DNA of 13,467 nucleotides from the NCBI GenBank assembly GCA_003647035.1, contig QMMB01000031.1, positions 1 to 13,467 on the forward strand. The letters are read 5' to 3'. Made by a program: the position numbers and the translations under genes. The notes beneath the pieces are model-generated. The model saw nothing but the letters and a program-made list of their open reading frames with translations. It was not told where the DNA came from and did not search any database. This DNA comes from Deltaproteobacteria bacterium (GTDB taxonomy: Bacteria > Myxococcota_A > Polyangia > Polyangiales > Houyiibacteriaceae). Positions 12,233 to 13,467 of this stretch are shown in pieces. Each line of letters starts with the position of its first letter. Positions within the stretch are counted from its first letter, which is position 1.

Positions 12233-13467
12233 TCAGTGTGCCGCGCCCCAGTTGGGTCCCCACCCCACGTCGACCGGCAACGGCACCGACAGCGGCACCG
12301 CGTTCTGCATGTGATCGACGACGAGTTCTTCGAGCGCTTCATGTTCGTCGGCTGGCGACTCGAAGACGAGCTCATCGTGTACCGTCAGCACCATGCGGCT
12401 CTGCAGCTGCTGCTTCTCGATCTCGTGCTGAATCCGCACCATCGCGACCTTCATGATGTCCGCAGCGGTGCCTTGAATCGGGGTGTTGCGGGCGATTCGT
12501 TCGGCGGCCGCTCGGAGGTTGTGGTTGGTGCTTCGAATGTCGGCAAGGGACCGGCGGCGGCCCAGGAGCGTCGTGACCAGTCCGTTGGCGCTGGCTTGCT
12601 CGACCACTTCATCGAGGAACGCTTTGACTCCGGCGTACTGCTCGAAGAAGGCATCGATGTAGCGTTTGGCTTCCTTGCGTTCGATCTTTAGATTGCGCGC
12701 GAGCGCGAACTGGGTCTGGCCGTAGATCACCGCGAAGTTCACCGTCTTGGCCTGGCCGCGCATGCTCTTCGTGACCTCCTCGGGCTTGACCCCGAACAGC
12801 GCGCAGGCGGTCTGGACATGGACGTCGTCTCCCCGTGAGAAGGCGTCGACCAGCGCAGGATCCCGACTGAGGTGCGCGAGCACTCGAAGCTCGATCTGCG
12901 AGTAGTCGGCCGCCAGCATCGACCAGCCCTTCTCGGGCACGAAGGCGTCGCGCACCCGGCGGCCCATCTCGGTCCGGATTGGAATGTTTTGGAGGTTCGG
13001 ATCGCTCGAAGAGAGCCGCCCGGTGGCGGCGACCAGCTGGTTGTAGCGGGTGTGGATGCGCCCCGTATTCGGATTTACCTCTCGCGGTAAAGCGTCTAAA
13101 TACGTGCTCTTGAGCTTGGAAACTGACCGATATTCGAGGATCGCTTGGGGCAGTGCGTGCAGCAGGGCGAGCTCTTCGAGGACGCTGTGGTCAGTCGAGC
13201 GGGCGGTCTTGGTCTTCTTGCTGCTCGGCAGGCCTAGCTCGTCGAAGAGGATGGTTTCGAGCTGTCTCGGGGAGGACACATTGAATTCGTGGCCGGCTAG
13301 CTCGGTGCACAGCGCGCGGAGTCTTTCGAGCTCTGCGCTCGCCTCCTCCGAGAGCTCGGCGAGAGGCTCCGTATCGACCCTGATGCCATTGAGCTCCATC
13401 GTCCCGAGGACCTCCGCGAGCGGCAGCTCGATCTCGTAGAAGAGGCGGTCGAACTCCCCTTCGTGCA
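12233..13467 (-). CDS. polA: DNA polymerase I, C-terminal polymerase domain (partial, 5' end outside window)
   Basis: The frame is open to the right edge, so the N-terminal 5'-nuclease and any 3'-5' exonuclease domains lie outside. About 410 residues are visible, running from FDRLFYEIELPLAEVL through to the stop, which is the family A polymerase domain. Motif A is DYSQIELR (Asp codon at 12905-12907). TGRLSSSDPNLQNIP lies upstream of it. Motif B (O-helix) has Arg, Lys, Phe and Tyr in the expected spacing in RGQAKTVNFAVIYGQ (codons 12760-12716), with Phe at the sugar-discriminating position. Motif C is VHDE at 12371-12382. The sequence after motif B is TQFALARNL, where many relatives have a Gly. 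The protein handles Okazaki fragment processing and repair synthesis. It converges on the sucrose phosphatase gene and shows no functional link to it. Confidence 0.96.
   Translation of the reverse strand, partial: HEGEFDRLFYEIELPLAEVLGTMELNGIRVDTEPLAELSEEASAELERLRALCTELAGHEFNVSSPRQLETILFDELGLPSSKKTKTARSTDHSVLEELALLHALPQAILEYRSVSKLKSTYLDALPREVNPNTGRIHTRYNQLVAATGRLSSSDPNLQNIPIRTEMGRRVRDAFVPEKGWSMLAADYSQIELRVLAHLSRDPALVDAFSRGDDVHVQTACALFGVKPEEVTKSMRGQAKTVNFAVIYGQTQFALARNLKIERKEAKRYIDAFFEQYAGVKAFLDEVVEQASANGLVTTLLGRRRSLADIRSTNHNLRAAAERIARNTPIQGTAADIMKVAMVRIQHEIEKQQLQSRMVLTVHDELVFESPADEHEALEELVVDHMQNAVPLSVPLPVDVGWGPNWGAAH

Overview
This GC-rich stretch of bacterial chromosome is densely packed with genes on both strands. 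Protein style (Pro/Ala/Thr linkers, a cysteine-patterned lipoprotein, and a ValRS, Pol I and HAD-UbiA protein resembling deltaproteobacterial versions) suggests Myxococcota or a related former deltaproteobacterium. That placement is inference from protein character; no rRNA or tRNA gene was seen.

Layout. Positions 2-445 (+) hold the C-terminal end of a protein with a low-complexity Pro/Thr/Ala linker built partly from a 15-bp tandem repeat, ending in a short acidic helical domain often found at the end of deltaproteobacterial response-regulator or zinc-finger proteins. Next come valS (487-3270, +) and, 10 bp later, a HAD phosphatase-UbiA prenyltransferase fusion with a forced TTG start (3281-4741, +), resembling decaprenyl-phosphate phosphoribosyltransferase. 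An O6-alkylguanine-DNA alkyltransferase gene (4743-5291, -) converges on it with one base between the stop codons. The alkyltransferase start codon shares a CATG palindrome with the start of a divergent small lipoprotein gene (5290-5748, +), whose C-terminus carries a strictly periodic cysteine array.

The centre of interest is a sucrose-metabolism locus. On the minus strand, one 1022-residue polypeptide (8158-11226) joins a PfkB fructokinase-like domain, a GT4 sucrose-phosphate synthase and a HAD sucrose-phosphatase domain. It overlaps by four bases (ATGA) with a full-length sucrose synthase gene (5762-8161). A separate sucrose-6-phosphate phosphatase gene (11290-12093, +) diverges from the fusion across 63 bp. 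Together they could phosphorylate fructose, join it to NDP-glucose, dephosphorylate the product to sucrose, and split sucrose again to NDP-glucose and fructose, which the fused kinase could re-enter. The fused phosphatase domain has Pro where the family carries its motif III Lys, while the stand-alone phosphatase keeps the Lys, a plausible reason for two phosphatases. Likely roles are a compatible solute and/or a sugar-nucleotide buffer.

The window ends with the C-terminal polymerase domain of DNA polymerase I (12233-13467, -), cut by the window edge. No mobile element, CRISPR array or structural RNA gene was seen. The longest gene-free stretch is 139 bp (12094-12232).
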